From Sphingobacterium composti (GTDB taxonomy: Bacteria; Bacteroidota; Bacteroidia; Sphingobacteriales; Sphingobacteriaceae), in assembly GCF_009829075.1 (NCBI RefSeq), contig NZ_WUQZ01000003.1:1-64000 (forward strand): a DNA stretch of 64,000 bases. Direction: 5' to 3'. Within the stretch, counting starts at the first letter, position 1. Each line of letters opens with the position of its first letter. The position numbers and the translations under genes are program-made. The notes under the pieces were generated by a model. That model had not been told where the DNA came from. It ran no database searches and was given only the letters and a program-made list of their open reading frames with translations. Positions 1 through 10,224 of this stretch are shown one piece after another.

Positions 1-70
1 GATAGGCTACAGGTGTAAAGGTTGAGAGACCAAAGCTGAGTAGTACTAATAGCCCGAAGCTTTCCAAGCG
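1..70 (+). rRNA. 23S rRNA, 3' end (partial)
   Basis: The first bases are the conserved last segment of bacterial 23S rRNA, including the stretch around GGTTGAGAGACCAAAGCTGAG and TAGTACTAATAGCCCGA. The gene begins upstream of the window. The exact mature 3' end near 65-75 is estimated. Confidence 0.93.
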
Positions 71-155
71 GATAGTAACTGTTGTCTTCTTCTTAGTTTC
101 TATTTTTTCTTTCAATAGTATGTCAATGTAGTCTCAAAGAGACATTAAAGATCTT

Positions 156-265
156 TGGGTGCCTATATCGGCGGTGTTCACCTCTTCCCATTCCGAACAG
201 AGCAGTTAAGCCCGCCCGAGCCGATGGTATTGCCGTAACAGGTGGGAGAGTAGGTCGGTGCCTTT
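156..265 (+). rRNA. rrf: 5S rRNA
   Basis: A full-length 5S gene lies about 85 bases after the 23S end. The terminal stem pairs GGTGCC near 158 with GGTGCC near 257-262 through G-U wobbles. The conserved CCGAACAGAG loop and AAGCCCGCC segments are present at 193-216. No tRNA lies between 23S and 5S. Ends are accurate to a few bases. Confidence 0.95.
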
Positions 266-273
266 TTTTATAC

Positions 274-316
274 AAACCTCTTATCAATAAAATGATAAGG
301 GGTTTTTTGTTTTTAC
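274..316 (+). terminator. Terminator of the rRNA operon
   Basis: A 13-bp stem (AAACCTCTTATCA pairing with TGATAAGGGGTTT, one G-U) with a short ATAAA loop is followed by a T-rich tract, immediately after 5S rRNA. Confidence 0.88.
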
Positions 317-815
317 AAACTTATTTCTTTATAAATGATAGTGATTTATAAATTTAAGCGCCCTATTATTTAGCGAAGATATCCTTACAATAATTTACGT
401 TTCAGTAAGAGCCAACACTAGCCACAACGCCTCTAAAGCTTCATTTAATCTTCTGTATATAATATTTATTCTCGCTATTTTCTTTAGGCGATTTAACTAT
501 TATTTATAATAAAAAAAAGGACTAGATACATAGCTCTTTAATGGAGTAATCGATTGATTAAGACAATAAGATGCAGTACAGTTTTGTAGATTAAAATTTA
601 CAATTAGGAATACAGATTAACTTTTGTGCTATACATTGCTTCTGTTTATTTGTAGATGTATTATTACTTATTAAAATGTTTTATAACATAAATATAATGT
701 TTTATATAGAAAAGCTTTGTTTTTAAAATAAAAATACATAACCTTGTCATACTGTTTCTTACTGGAGAAACATTAAAATCAACCATAGTTAAATTATAAC
801 CAATAATAAACTTTT
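317..815. other. Intergenic region before the SusC/SusD operon
   Basis: About 500 AT-rich bases with no credible ORF, no tRNA and no regulator gene. The only feature I can support is the candidate promoter at 716-746. No sigma/anti-sigma pair or hybrid two-component regulator, which often accompany Sus-type loci, is seen here or after the operon. Confidence 0.6.
716..746 (+). promoter_or_regulatory. Candidate promoter of the SusC/SusD lipoprotein operon
   Basis: TTTG (716-719), a 19-base spacer and TAACCTTG (739-746) match the Bacteroidota promoter pattern TTTG-N19/21-TAnnTTTG with one mismatch. It predicts a leader of about 60 bases before the first ATG at 816. This is a pattern match only. 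Confidence 0.5.
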
Positions 816-3773
816 ATGATAAGGTATATTTTCGTGCCAGCTGTATTGTTGTTCCTAACGCTACTCCCGAGCCCAAAATTACATGCTTCGAATTCAACAC
901 ATAGTTTGATTGTTGTACAACAAGATACTACTGAAGAAAAGGAAGTAAGTATTGAGGCTATTAAAAAAATTAACACTTTAAACACTAAGAAATTAACTAT
1001 TGATACTGTTAATTTATCTGTTATTAAAGCCAATCCTTATGTTCATATCGCCGATTACTTAAAAGGACAAGCATCAGGTGTTCTTGTTCAATCTCCTACA
1101 GCAGAGCCAGGGAGTTATCAAAATATTGTTATACGAGGATTATCGCGTCCTCAGTTAAGTAATAATGACATAAACAGCAATATAGCAGCTGTATATGTAA
1201 ACGGTATACCTATGGCTTTAGATCATAATTTCTCTAAGGACTTACAACGTTATGATTTAACAAGATTAGGTGCTTCAACAGATTATTATTCCTCAATTGA
1301 TTTGTCAACTGTGCAATCGATTGAGATTATTAAAGACCCCGTTCGGTTGAGTGAATTAGGCCCATTAGCCGCTAATGGTGCTATATGGATTACTACATAT
1401 GGGGGTTTATCAAGTACACGTTTGATAAGTATAAATTCTTATATGGGATTTAATACTAAACCGCAAATTACTCCTGTGAATGCCGATTTTGAGAATAGAT
1501 TTAGAAGACAGTTTTACAATAGATATCCTTCTACTGATCCAAATGTCGAGTCACGTTATCCAGGTTATTTATCAGATTCTACTAATGTTAATTATTATGG
1601 TCCTGCAAATTGGATGGATAGATATTTTTCAAATTCAATGCTATCAAATTTGGATTTAAGTATCAAGGGAGGAACGAGTAGGGCAAATTTCGGTTTTATG
1701 GCGGGATTTACAAATAATGCATCTGCCTCGGATGATACCCAAATGAAGAAGTATAACGTTCTATTGAATATTAATATGCTTCCTTTTGAATGGATGAATA
1801 TATCCACTTATCTAAACGGTCGACGTAGCTCAAGAGATAGAAATAGAAATATTAGAGATAGATTATTAGAAATGGCTTATTATCCAGATTTATCAACTCC
1901 AATATCTCCTAATACGCAAGTTTATTCAGATTTTATTAGTCGTTATGATCGGACAGTATTAGATGATAACGTTATTAATAATTTTCAAGGTAATATTAAG
2001 CTTGATGCAGATATAATCGAAGGATTGAAGTTTACCACAAATTTTATGATAGATTATAGCGAAGGCAGGAGAGACTTATTCTATCCAAAAGATTTGATGG
2101 AAACGATTAATTATCAGTCTGGATTCATCAATTATTCACAACGTTACATCTTTTCAAATGCATTGGCTTATAATTTCAATACAGGAAAAAATGAATTTAA
2201 GTTTAAAGTAGGTACAGATTATCAGCAGGATCTATATCGTTTTTATTTTGCTCGCGCATTTGATGGGCCGAATGATTATATCAAATTGAATATTGTACAA
2301 AGTGATCCTAATAAAGGTGATTATTTGTTACCTAGAGGTGATTTAAAAGTTTCAAGATGGAATGGTCAGGAGAGTTATCATATGCAGTCATTTTACGGTA
2401 CAGCAAATTATATATATGACGATACTTTTGATTTCAAAGCTGTAATCCGATGGGATGGAGCATCAACTATTCAGAAGGATAGTCGTTGGATGCTTACTCC
2501 AGCATTCTCCGCTTCATGGAACCTTGCCAAAACATTGGAATCTAAAGAAGATTTCAAGGTGCGCGCATCTTATGGAAGAATTGCTTTGCCAAATTATAAT
2601 AGTAGGTACGCAATGGGTCCGCAATATAGCGGCAGTTCACTTGGTATCCTGGAGGATCCTACAATTTCTTCTTATTATGGTTTCGTAGGGCTAACTAGAA
2701 GTTATAAAAATGGCTGGATTGGCTATAACTTGAATTGGGCTTATAGTGACAAATATGAATTGGCGATAGAGAAATCACTATTAGATTCCAGAATTAATAC
2801 CATGCTAGCTTTTTACCAAACATATGATAGAAATCAAATCATTGGAGTTCCAGTACCAGGTGAGTTTGGATTCTCTTCTCAATTCAAAAATGGATTAGAA
2901 GTTAAAAATATGGGGTTTGATGCTAACTTAAATATTAAAGTGTTAGACACTAAAGAAGATCGTTTAAGTTGGACTACTTCACTTAATTTCAACTTTAATA
3001 AAAATGAATTAACAAAACTTCCAGATAATCTTAATGAACTTATTATTGGTGATAGAATTCTAAAAGTCGGCCATGCAATCGATAGCTATTGGCTATATGA
3101 AAATTTGGGAATATATAATAATGCAGGAGAGATTCCAACTTTGGGCGGTAGTCTGTTAAGTGTTGATGGCTTGGAATTTACTGTCGGAGATGCTATTTGG
3201 AAAGATCAAGATGGTAATGGAATTATTAATACGGATGATAAAGTTATTAAAGGCAGATCAACACCTAATTTCTTCGGAGGATTTAATAACTCATTTTCTT
3301 ATAAAAAATTTCAACTTGATTTGGGGATTATATATGCTTTAGGACAAAAGGTATTAAATCAAAGAGCATCCAATCGGTACAATTTTATTAGCAATGAATC
3401 AAGCAATAGCATATTTGCTGTACGTGAGATATTCAATTGGCAGAATGATATTGATTTAGATAAATATCCTATTTACAATGTCTGGAGTAATACCAACCCA
3501 TATCGTTTGGATCAAGATCTATTTTTGGAAAATGCATCATACCTCAAACTACGATCTGTTACGCTAGGATACGATCTGAGCAACTTAGGAGTTGTTTCTC
3601 GGTTGATTCCAACCGTGAGGAGAGCATATGTGTATGTTAATGGTAACAACTTATTCACATTAACTCCATTTTCAGGAAATGATCCCGAGTTGATAAATTT
3701 CAATGGATATTATGATGCATATGGGATGCAGTTTTCAAGATCATTCACCTTAGGAATTAAACTAGACTTATAA
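816..3773 (+). CDS. SusC/RagA-type TonB-dependent outer-membrane transporter, short form without N-terminal carboxypeptidase-like domain
   Basis: The protein has 985 residues, with a signal peptide at about 1-24. A plug domain covers roughly 55-200, with motifs IVIRGLS, AAVYVNGIPM and IEIIKDP. A beta-barrel follows, ending in the typical SusC tail with PFSGNDPEL and the terminal residues FTLGIKLDL. The family forms a TonB-powered channel for glycans or peptides in the outer membrane, lidded by a SusD lipoprotein, and the SusD gene follows after 7 bases. Unlike the second SusC of this operon (7063-10212), it has no CarboxypepD_reg-like domain: the plug follows soon after the signal sequence. 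The usual IYGSRGANGV plug motif is replaced by a divergent version (LGPLAANGAIWITT). It is the first gene of the operon. The family call is firm; the substrate is unknown. Confidence 0.9.
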   Translation: MIRYIFVPAVLLFLTLLPSPKLHASNSTHSLIVVQQDTTEEKEVSIEAIKKINTLNTKKLTIDTVNLSVIKANPYVHIADYLKGQASGVLVQSPTAEPGSYQNIVIRGLSRPQLSNNDINSNIAAVYVNGIPMALDHNFSKDLQRYDLTRLGASTDYYSSIDLSTVQSIEIIKDPVRLSELGPLAANGAIWITTYGGLSSTRLISINSYMGFNTKPQITPVNADFENRFRRQFYNRYPSTDPNVESRYPGYLSDSTNVNYYGPANWMDRYFSNSMLSNLDLSIKGGTSRANFGFMAGFTNNASASDDTQMKKYNVLLNINMLPFEWMNISTYLNGRRSSRDRNRNIRDRLLEMAYYPDLSTPISPNTQVYSDFISRYDRTVLDDNVINNFQGNIKLDADIIEGLKFTTNFMIDYSEGRRDLFYPKDLMETINYQSGFINYSQRYIFSNALAYNFNTGKNEFKFKVGTDYQQDLYRFYFARAFDGPNDYIKLNIVQSDPNKGDYLLPRGDLKVSRWNGQESYHMQSFYGTANYIYDDTFDFKAVIRWDGASTIQKDSRWMLTPAFSASWNLAKTLESKEDFKVRASYGRIALPNYNSRYAMGPQYSGSSLGILEDPTISSYYGFVGLTRSYKNGWIGYNLNWAYSDKYELAIEKSLLDSRINTMLAFYQTYDRNQIIGVPVPGEFGFSSQFKNGLEVKNMGFDANLNIKVLDTKEDRLSWTTSLNFNFNKNELTKLPDNLNELIIGDRILKVGHAIDSYWLYENLGIYNNAGEIPTLGGSLLSVDGLEFTVGDAIWKDQDGNGIINTDDKVIKGRSTPNFFGGFNNSFSYKKFQLDLGIIYALGQKVLNQRASNRYNFISNESSNSIFAVREIFNWQNDIDLDKYPIYNVWSNTNPYRLDQDLFLENASYLKLRSVTLGYDLSNLGVVSRLIPTVRRAYVYVNGNNLFTLTPFSGNDPELINFNGYYDAYGMQFSRSFTLGIKLDL

Positions 3774-3780
3774 GATTAAT

Positions 3781-5322
3781 ATGTTAACCATGTTTAAATA
3801 TAAAGGAATTAAGTATGTGCTTCTACTGTTTGCTATTGGTATAGCATCATGTTCAAAGCAACTAGATTCTCCGAGTCGTGAAGTAGCGGGAGAGGAGCTT
3901 CATTGGAGAAGTATATCAGAAACTAAAGCAGGACTATTGGGAATATATGGTTTGATGCGCTCAGCCATGATTACGAATAATGGTCATTGGGTATATGGGG
4001 AAATACGAGGAGGAGACTTCTCAATATATAATAGAGCCGATTTGAAGGCAATTAAAGAAGGGAAGTTAAATGCAGCGTTTAATATTACGAAAAGTTTATC
4101 AAACTGGCAGCGGTTTTATGCTGTCGTAAATGCTGCATCTGTATTTATTGAAAAAGCTCCGCAGGTGCTAGAACATGACAATAGATACACAGATGTCAAT
4201 TTAAAGATGGATATCGTGCAAGCTCGTGCATTGCGTGCATTCGCCTATTATTATATGGCAAGAACATGGGGAGATGTCCCATTGATTACTAAGTCTTATG
4301 ATAATGGAAGTTTTCCTGAGGTTGGGGTAGCTTCTCAACAGGATGTATTGAATTACGCAGAGAAAGAACTATTAGAGAGTGTAGAAACGCTACCTTATCA
4401 ATACGGTACTGATAATAGTTTATACTATAATGAAAGCAGATGGCTATGGCAAAATATCTTAATTACTAAAATAGGAGCATATTCAATATTAGCTCATATT
4501 GCTGCTCTCCAAGGAAGATACGATAAAGTAGAAGCCTACACTCGATTTTTTATGGATAATTATTCGAAATCCAATGTTAAAAAATTGACGCAGATCCATG
4601 GAACAGGAGGTGGATCTGAAGCGTTAACGGGATTCTATGGCGTATTTTCATATAATTATGGTCATGGACAATTATTGAATTTTGCAGCACCTTATTTATT
4701 AGGTGAGGCGACCAACTCCGGTCATATTGAGCAGCTTACGTTAGCTCAACCACTTGTAAACAAGGAATTTCCCGATATATATGTCGAGAAGGATTCTATA
4801 TCTGTAATCTTTGATGATTTGAATGATCGTAGATTCGGATTGGACACGGTCAATGGACTTTATCGAGAGAATTATTTTATCAACTTCCAAAATGATATTC
4901 CAATTTTCAAAAAAATAAACATTATCCGTGATGGATCAACAAATGGGAATTTAGCCCTCTTTGGATCTAATCTAGTTTTCTCACGCTATGAAGAAATGGT
5001 TCTTTTGCGTGCAGAAGCACTTGAAGTACTTAATGATCGAAATGGAGCTCGAAGTTTGTTGAATGAAATAAGATCGATGCGTGGTCTACGAACTTTTACT
5101 GTATTATCTCCAGAGCCAATATTAGAAGAAATCTTTAAAGAAAGAAGACGTGAATTAATGGGAGAAGGGTGGCTATTTTTTGATCTGGTGCGCTATCATA
5201 AGATCAAGCAAAATAATCCCAAGTTTATGGATTTAATAAATAGAGGAGGAATTTATTGGCCAATTGCATCAGAAATTTTAAGTAGGAATTCAATGTTGAA
5301 ACAAAATTCATACTGGAACTAA
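3781..5322 (+). CDS. SusD/RagB-like substrate-binding lipoprotein
   Basis: The protein has 513 residues with a lipoprotein signal (lipobox ending IASC). The SusD-typical region near residues 115-160 is seen as ARALRAFAYYYMARTWGDVP. The C-terminal half has the conserved SusD block: RYEEMVLLRAEAL, LLNEIRSMRGL and the ERRRELMGEGWLFFDLVR motif. It should sit on the cell surface as the binding lid of the preceding SusC. A second in-frame ATG at 3790 could be the true start, and the signal peptide works from either. Cognate pairing is inferred from adjacency. Confidence 0.92.
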   Translation: MLTMFKYKGIKYVLLLFAIGIASCSKQLDSPSREVAGEELHWRSISETKAGLLGIYGLMRSAMITNNGHWVYGEIRGGDFSIYNRADLKAIKEGKLNAAFNITKSLSNWQRFYAVVNAASVFIEKAPQVLEHDNRYTDVNLKMDIVQARALRAFAYYYMARTWGDVPLITKSYDNGSFPEVGVASQQDVLNYAEKELLESVETLPYQYGTDNSLYYNESRWLWQNILITKIGAYSILAHIAALQGRYDKVEAYTRFFMDNYSKSNVKKLTQIHGTGGGSEALTGFYGVFSYNYGHGQLLNFAAPYLLGEATNSGHIEQLTLAQPLVNKEFPDIYVEKDSISVIFDDLNDRRFGLDTVNGLYRENYFINFQNDIPIFKKINIIRDGSTNGNLALFGSNLVFSRYEEMVLLRAEALEVLNDRNGARSLLNEIRSMRGLRTFTVLSPEPILEEIFKERRRELMGEGWLFFDLVRYHKIKQNNPKFMDLINRGGIYWPIASEILSRNSMLKQNSYWN

Positions 5323-5336
5323 TAATCAACAAAGTT

Positions 5337-6011
5337 ATGAAAAGTATACGCTTGCTTATTTTTCTCTTCCTAGGATTAGGCTTATCATTCTCTTGTGAGA
5401 AGGGAAATACATATTATACAGATTTTTCAAAGGATAATATTTCATTTGACGGTACTATATATGAGTATTTAGTAAACAAACCCGGACAATATGATTCTTT
5501 GATTTTATTACTTGAAATTCTTCCTGAATTGAAAGACAAATTAAGTAATCCAAATGATACACTGTCATTTTTTGTCACCGATAACCGATCTTTTGCTTTA
5601 GCAATTAAAAATCTTAATACGAAGCTGATAGAGGCTAAAAAGGATCCCTTGTATTTAGAAGATCTTGACAAAAAAATCATGGATACATTGGCTTATAGAT
5701 ATTTAATTGAAGATCTAATAGGTATAAATGATCTAAAGGAGCACAAGGATGGTATTAAGATCATTAGCGCGAAGTATGATTACGAAATGCATGGACAATA
5801 TCGTGTATTGACCGCGTCAGGACTAGTTGGGAAAGGGGATCAACAGATAGTATATAGTGATGTAAATAATTCTATATACCGTAGATATTGGCAAAATGCG
5901 AACACAAGGTCTGTGAATTTGAAAGCAAAAAATGGGTACATCCACACACTTACTCCTCAGCATGAATTTGCATTTGGTAAGCTAATCGAATATTTCACTA
6001 AAGACAAATAG
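5337..6011 (+). CDS. Fasciclin (FAS1)-domain lipoprotein
   Basis: The protein has 224 residues, with a lipoprotein signal ending LSFSC near residue 20. The rest resembles one FAS1 domain. An early segment reads SLILLLEILPELKDKL, followed by LSFFVTDNRSFALAI, which matches the TlFvPTnaAF-type H1 region. Near the end, LKAKNGYIHTL matches the H2 region (NGvIHvid). FAS1 domains act in adhesion or protein-protein contact. In other Sus-type loci of this phylum FAS1 lipoproteins accompany SusC/SusD, as here. A second FAS1 lipoprotein takes the same place after the second SusC/SusD pair (11806-12525). The domain call rests on H1/H2-like motifs and is fairly sure; ligand unknown. Confidence 0.75.
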   Translation: MKSIRLLIFLFLGLGLSFSCEKGNTYYTDFSKDNISFDGTIYEYLVNKPGQYDSLILLLEILPELKDKLSNPNDTLSFFVTDNRSFALAIKNLNTKLIEAKKDPLYLEDLDKKIMDTLAYRYLIEDLIGINDLKEHKDGIKIISAKYDYEMHGQYRVLTASGLVGKGDQQIVYSDVNNSIYRRYWQNANTRSVNLKAKNGYIHTLTPQHEFAFGKLIEYFTKDK

Positions 6012-6012
6012 C

Positions 6013-7050
6013 ATGAAAAGACTTAAATCAATATATACAGTTATTTCTATTCACTTAGTAGGAATATTACTTATTATGTCGTGTGATACATTTATTCCTG
6101 ATGATATCGATGCGTTGGAAGATGGGTTAAGCTTCAGTACACGAGAGTTTACGCCTTATATGGGAAGAACCACGGTATATGATAATTCATTATCAGCAAC
6201 TAATAAAACGTCATTACCTCTTAGTTTTAAAATTCTTGATATAAAGGATGTGGATGGGGAATCTGTACCGAATATATTGGATAGAAAATTTCCTGTAAGT
6301 ATATGGATAGATTCTTATACAGGATTAGAAAAATCTATAGAGGAGATAGCTAAGAAGAGAAAAACAGAATACCGACCTGCAATCGAAATACAAGAGAAAT
6401 CAGGAAATTTTATTTTTTGGAACACCACTTCTTTTTTGGATCTACAAACCAGTCCTTATGATGGATATTCTATGGATATCAGCATAAGTAATTCAGGAGG
6501 AAGTATTATTGATCGTGGGATAAAGTTAAAACCTTTCAAGGCGAGACCTTATGAACCCTCACGATATGATCAGAATACAGGTTTGGCTGCAGGAACTTAT
6601 GTTTATCCGAAATCCGTTTATAATATTCAAGGTGAAAAATCAGGGTTTATTGAGACAGACATTAGAATAAATTTTGTTAAAGATTACGACAATAAAACAC
6701 CAGGAAATACTTTGACTATAAGTGCAGTCGATTCCTTATATCGTCCTATAGATATTAAAAAATTTAACTCAACAAAATGGAACAGTCTAGTACATGGTTT
6801 CAACCATCGTTTTGTAGGTCCAAAGGTGGTTTACGATGTAATGTTTCCAATGCCTCTTGTGCCCCTGAAAACGCCATACACAAACTCTGATGGAACGCTA
6901 GCTTCCATAACGTTGTCGTATAACCGATTGAATGGTTTTGGGAGGCAAGAAGATGCGTTTTTAGATTTTGATTTTGCGATTTATGAAGAGGGACATTGGG
7001 AAATCGTCTTTAGGTTCGCTGGTGAATCACCAAAATTTGATAATGATTAA
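6013..7050 (+). CDS. Lipoprotein of unknown function (DUF5007-like)
   Basis: The protein has 345 residues. Its lipobox (LLIMSC) is followed by an acidic stretch (DTFIPDDIDALED), a composition seen in exported surface lipoproteins. The body is rich in beta-strand-like segments and has no catalytic motif I recognise. Size, position after a FAS1 lipoprotein and general character fit the DUF5007 family, but I assign that from memory and cannot verify it. It starts one base after the preceding stop codon, so translation is probably coupled. It closes the first SusC-SusD-FAS1-X module and likely serves as an accessory surface protein. Confidence 0.6.
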   Translation: MKRLKSIYTVISIHLVGILLIMSCDTFIPDDIDALEDGLSFSTREFTPYMGRTTVYDNSLSATNKTSLPLSFKILDIKDVDGESVPNILDRKFPVSIWIDSYTGLEKSIEEIAKKRKTEYRPAIEIQEKSGNFIFWNTTSFLDLQTSPYDGYSMDISISNSGGSIIDRGIKLKPFKARPYEPSRYDQNTGLAAGTYVYPKSVYNIQGEKSGFIETDIRINFVKDYDNKTPGNTLTISAVDSLYRPIDIKKFNSTKWNSLVHGFNHRFVGPKVVYDVMFPMPLVPLKTPYTNSDGTLASITLSYNRLNGFGRQEDAFLDFDFAIYEEGHWEIVFRFAGESPKFDND

Positions 7051-7062
7051 AAGAAACTGACA

Positions 7063-10000
7063 ATGAAATATATATATAATCTAATAGTAATACTATTCCT
7101 TTGCATTGGTCAAGCCTACAGTCAGAATGATGCCACAATAACAGGTACTGTGGTAGATATGGATGGTAATGGCATTTCTTCAGTTACAATCAAAGCTATT
7201 CCTGGAAATAAGTCCTTAGGCTCTACCGACGCAAAAGGTAATTTCAGTGTCAAAGTACCAGCAGGAACTAAAAGTCTTTCTTTTAATTCAATGGGATTTT
7301 TGTCTAGATCAGTTCAAATTACGGCGAATACGAAAACCCTAAATATTGACTTGGAACCAAATAGTACAGAAATACAGGAAGTAACTATTGCCTACGCTGC
7401 GCGGAAAGCAGAGACACTTACAGGTTCTGCTGTTGTTATCAGTGGTAAGGATATTAAAGATGTACCAGCAGCAAACTTTACTGACTTATTGCAGGGGCGT
7501 GTTGTGGGATTAAATGTGCAACAAAATAATGGTACTCCAGGTATGCGTGGATCTATGTCCATTCGTGGTTTGAACTCATCAACTATTTCAAATTCAGGAG
7601 GAGATCCTTTTCTAACAGCAACTTCGCCATTATTTGTAATCGATGGTGTGCCTATTGAAGATAATCAAAGTTTCCAATATGGTTTTCAATCTCCAGGGCC
7701 TGGTATTAGTCCGATATCCATGATTCCATCAGAAGATATAGAAACAATTGTTGTGTTGAAAGATGCGCAAGCCACCGCACTTTACGGATCTCGTGGAGCA
7801 TATGGTGTAATTTTGGTAACCACCAAGAGGGGTAATTCAAATATTCCTCAGATCAATTATAGTCATAATTCTTTTCTGTCTACTGTGCCTAAGTTAAAGC
7901 CAATATTGGGGGGAGCTGATGAGAATAGATTTCGTGTAAATCAAATCCTCCAAAATGACACATCTTATTTTAAGGCTTTGCAATTAATTAATGACAACCC
8001 ATTTTTAGCAGATTCATTAAGTGCTTTTTTCAATAATTCAACAGATTGGCACTCTTATTTTTATGCCAATAGGTATAATATGGAGCATCATGTTAGTATT
8101 CAGGGAGGTACAGATAAATTCAATTACAAGGTAGCTCCGTCCTATTTCAAAAATAATGGTATCATTAGGAATACAGGATTTACGCGTTACAATGTCTCTA
8201 CTAATATGCGTTATCGCCCATCCGATGGGTTTGAGGTCAATGCATATGTAAATACAGGTTTAGCTAAAAATAGTACAGGGTCTGGAAATGCATTTCAACA
8301 AGCTGGTATTGCGAGTTCTGTAAATACGACTTCCTTACTCCCTCCTCCGTCGATATATACTGGAAGTTTCGACGCTATGGCGGCAAGCTCTGTTGTCAAT
8401 GACAATAAAACAGGAAATTTTACTGGAAATGTGGAACTTAGGTATCAAATTTTTCAGGGATTAAGAGTATCATCCACGTTCAAGTATCAATTTGATTTAG
8501 CTTCATCCAATAAGTTTATTCCAGAGATACTTAATTCAGGTCAAACGGGACTTACCATGTATGACGATAATAGAAGAACTGTCTATAATCGAAATATGAT
8601 ACAATATGATGCCAAATTATTTGGTAGTGAGAAGCATAGTATTAATGCCTCAGTCTTCAATGAAGTGAACACCTCTGTATTTAAAGCCCAAGGGATGTTA
8701 ATGACAGGTACAGGAAGTGACCAGATACAAGTAGGTCTGTCCTCTAATACAAGAAACTCGAGAGGCGGATATTTTGATAATTTGGGCGAATGGAAATCTT
8801 TAGGTTATGCTGCCCAAGCAACGTATATTTTTGATAATAAATATATTGTTGATGGGGCTTATAGGCTAGATGGTACCTCTACATCTGGAGCAAAGAGCCC
8901 ATTTACGCACAATCCAACTGCGGGTTTGCGTTGGAATTTCTTTAAAGAATCGTGGCTTGAAAATTCGTTTTTTTCGGACGGAAGTATGCGTATAAGCTGG
9001 GGTAAAAATATTTATCCTACAGGCTCTGTTTATGATGTATATGGACGCTACTATGTAGCAGGTAAAAAATACAATAATGAACCTGTCGTGGAATTGGATA
9101 TGGCTAAAATCCCAAACATAGATATGACCCCAATTATCAATACGCAATGGAGTGGGGGTATTAGTCTATCGATGTTTCAAAATAGACTTTCTGTGAACTA
9201 TGAGACGTATTATAAAGAAGGGAAAAACGAATTGGCAGAGATCCCCTTGGCAAATATGAACGCTTTTGATAAAATCATGGAAAATGAAAGGGCTATCGTT
9301 AATAGAGGGCACGAATTCTCTATGAACTTCAATCCTCAAATGAAGAATAATGACTGGAGACTCTCCATGTATGCAAACTTAGCTATAAATAGAGATTATC
9401 AGGCAAGATTGGCAAATAATGAAAGGCAAGAATTGTTTGAATCTGAAGGGGATGATGGTAAGTACATGATGATATTGCAGCGACTAGGAAGGAATGCTTT
9501 TTCTAACGTTTTGTTTCATTACAAGGGAGTGTATCAGTCTGATGAAGATGTGCCTGTAAATCCTGCGACAGGAATGAAATATAGGGTGTCTAACAATGTG
9601 GGCGATCAATATTTTTTCAGAGCCGGTGATCCTATTTTTACAGATTTGAATGGTGATTATATTCTAGATAATAGAGATTTGGTAATTGTTGGAAATGCAC
9701 GTCCTATGATGACAGGAGGATTTGGATTTAATATCGTATATAAAGCATTCCAATTTTCACCTAACTTCTCTTATACATTGAAAAGAGATATTATTAATCG
9801 TGCTACAGCAGATCTTTATAGAAATTACTATTCTCCTACTGGTTGGCATGCCTTAAGTCCTATTCAAGGTAATTATTACACGCGACAAAATCCAAATGCA
9901 GAATATCCTAATCCGCTAGATTTTAGACGAGCAAATACAATAGATCCGTATCGGTATAATTCTACGCTTTTCCAAGAAGAAGGCTCTTATTTGAAGTTTA

Positions 10001-10212
10001 ACAATGCTACGTTGGCGTATAGTTTTAATAATGATCTTCTAAAAAGATACAGCCTATCCAATATGCGTCTGAGAGTCACATTGAGTAATATTTTCACTTG
10101 GTCAACTTATACTGGTCCTGATCCAGAGTTAGTCACAGATCTAGGATATGATAACTCTGGAGGATATCCAAGAGCAAGAGATATTACTTTCGGTTTTGAG
10201 GTTCAATTTTAA
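7063..10212 (+). CDS. SusC/RagA-type TonB-dependent outer-membrane transporter, full-length form
   Basis: The protein has 1049 residues: a signal peptide (about 1-20, ending QAYSQ), a CarboxypepD_reg-like beta-sandwich (about 25-98; ITGTVVDMDGNGISSVTI and FNSMGFLSRSVQI), then a plug domain (about 115-255). The plug shows LLQGRVVGLNVQQN, SIRGLNS, PLFVIDGVP and the SusC signature VLKDAQATALYGSRGAYGV. The barrel ends with TGPDPELVTDLGYDN and a terminal beta-strand (FGFEVQF). This is canonical SusC architecture, in contrast to the shortened first SusC of the operon. It begins the second module and is followed after 12 bases by its SusD. Function: TonB-dependent import across the outer membrane; substrate not identifiable. 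Confidence 0.95.
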   Translation: MKYIYNLIVILFLCIGQAYSQNDATITGTVVDMDGNGISSVTIKAIPGNKSLGSTDAKGNFSVKVPAGTKSLSFNSMGFLSRSVQITANTKTLNIDLEPNSTEIQEVTIAYAARKAETLTGSAVVISGKDIKDVPAANFTDLLQGRVVGLNVQQNNGTPGMRGSMSIRGLNSSTISNSGGDPFLTATSPLFVIDGVPIEDNQSFQYGFQSPGPGISPISMIPSEDIETIVVLKDAQATALYGSRGAYGVILVTTKRGNSNIPQINYSHNSFLSTVPKLKPILGGADENRFRVNQILQNDTSYFKALQLINDNPFLADSLSAFFNNSTDWHSYFYANRYNMEHHVSIQGGTDKFNYKVAPSYFKNNGIIRNTGFTRYNVSTNMRYRPSDGFEVNAYVNTGLAKNSTGSGNAFQQAGIASSVNTTSLLPPPSIYTGSFDAMAASSVVNDNKTGNFTGNVELRYQIFQGLRVSSTFKYQFDLASSNKFIPEILNSGQTGLTMYDDNRRTVYNRNMIQYDAKLFGSEKHSINASVFNEVNTSVFKAQGMLMTGTGSDQIQVGLSSNTRNSRGGYFDNLGEWKSLGYAAQATYIFDNKYIVDGAYRLDGTSTSGAKSPFTHNPTAGLRWNFFKESWLENSFFSDGSMRISWGKNIYPTGSVYDVYGRYYVAGKKYNNEPVVELDMAKIPNIDMTPIINTQWSGGISLSMFQNRLSVNYETYYKEGKNELAEIPLANMNAFDKIMENERAIVNRGHEFSMNFNPQMKNNDWRLSMYANLAINRDYQARLANNERQELFESEGDDGKYMMILQRLGRNAFSNVLFHYKGVYQSDEDVPVNPATGMKYRVSNNVGDQYFFRAGDPIFTDLNGDYILDNRDLVIVGNARPMMTGGFGFNIVYKAFQFSPNFSYTLKRDIINRATADLYRNYYSPTGWHALSPIQGNYYTRQNPNAEYPNPLDFRRANTIDPYRYNSTLFQEEGSYLKFNNATLAYSFNNDLLKRYSLSNMRLRVTLSNIFTWSTYTGPDPELVTDLGYDNSGGYPRARDITFGFEVQF

Positions 10213-10224
10213 TAAAGAAACGAA

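Noticed and set aside
317-815. tRNA or regulator gene between 5S rRNA and the SusC operon
   Set aside because: No cloverleaf arms and no ORF with regulator motifs were found on either strand.
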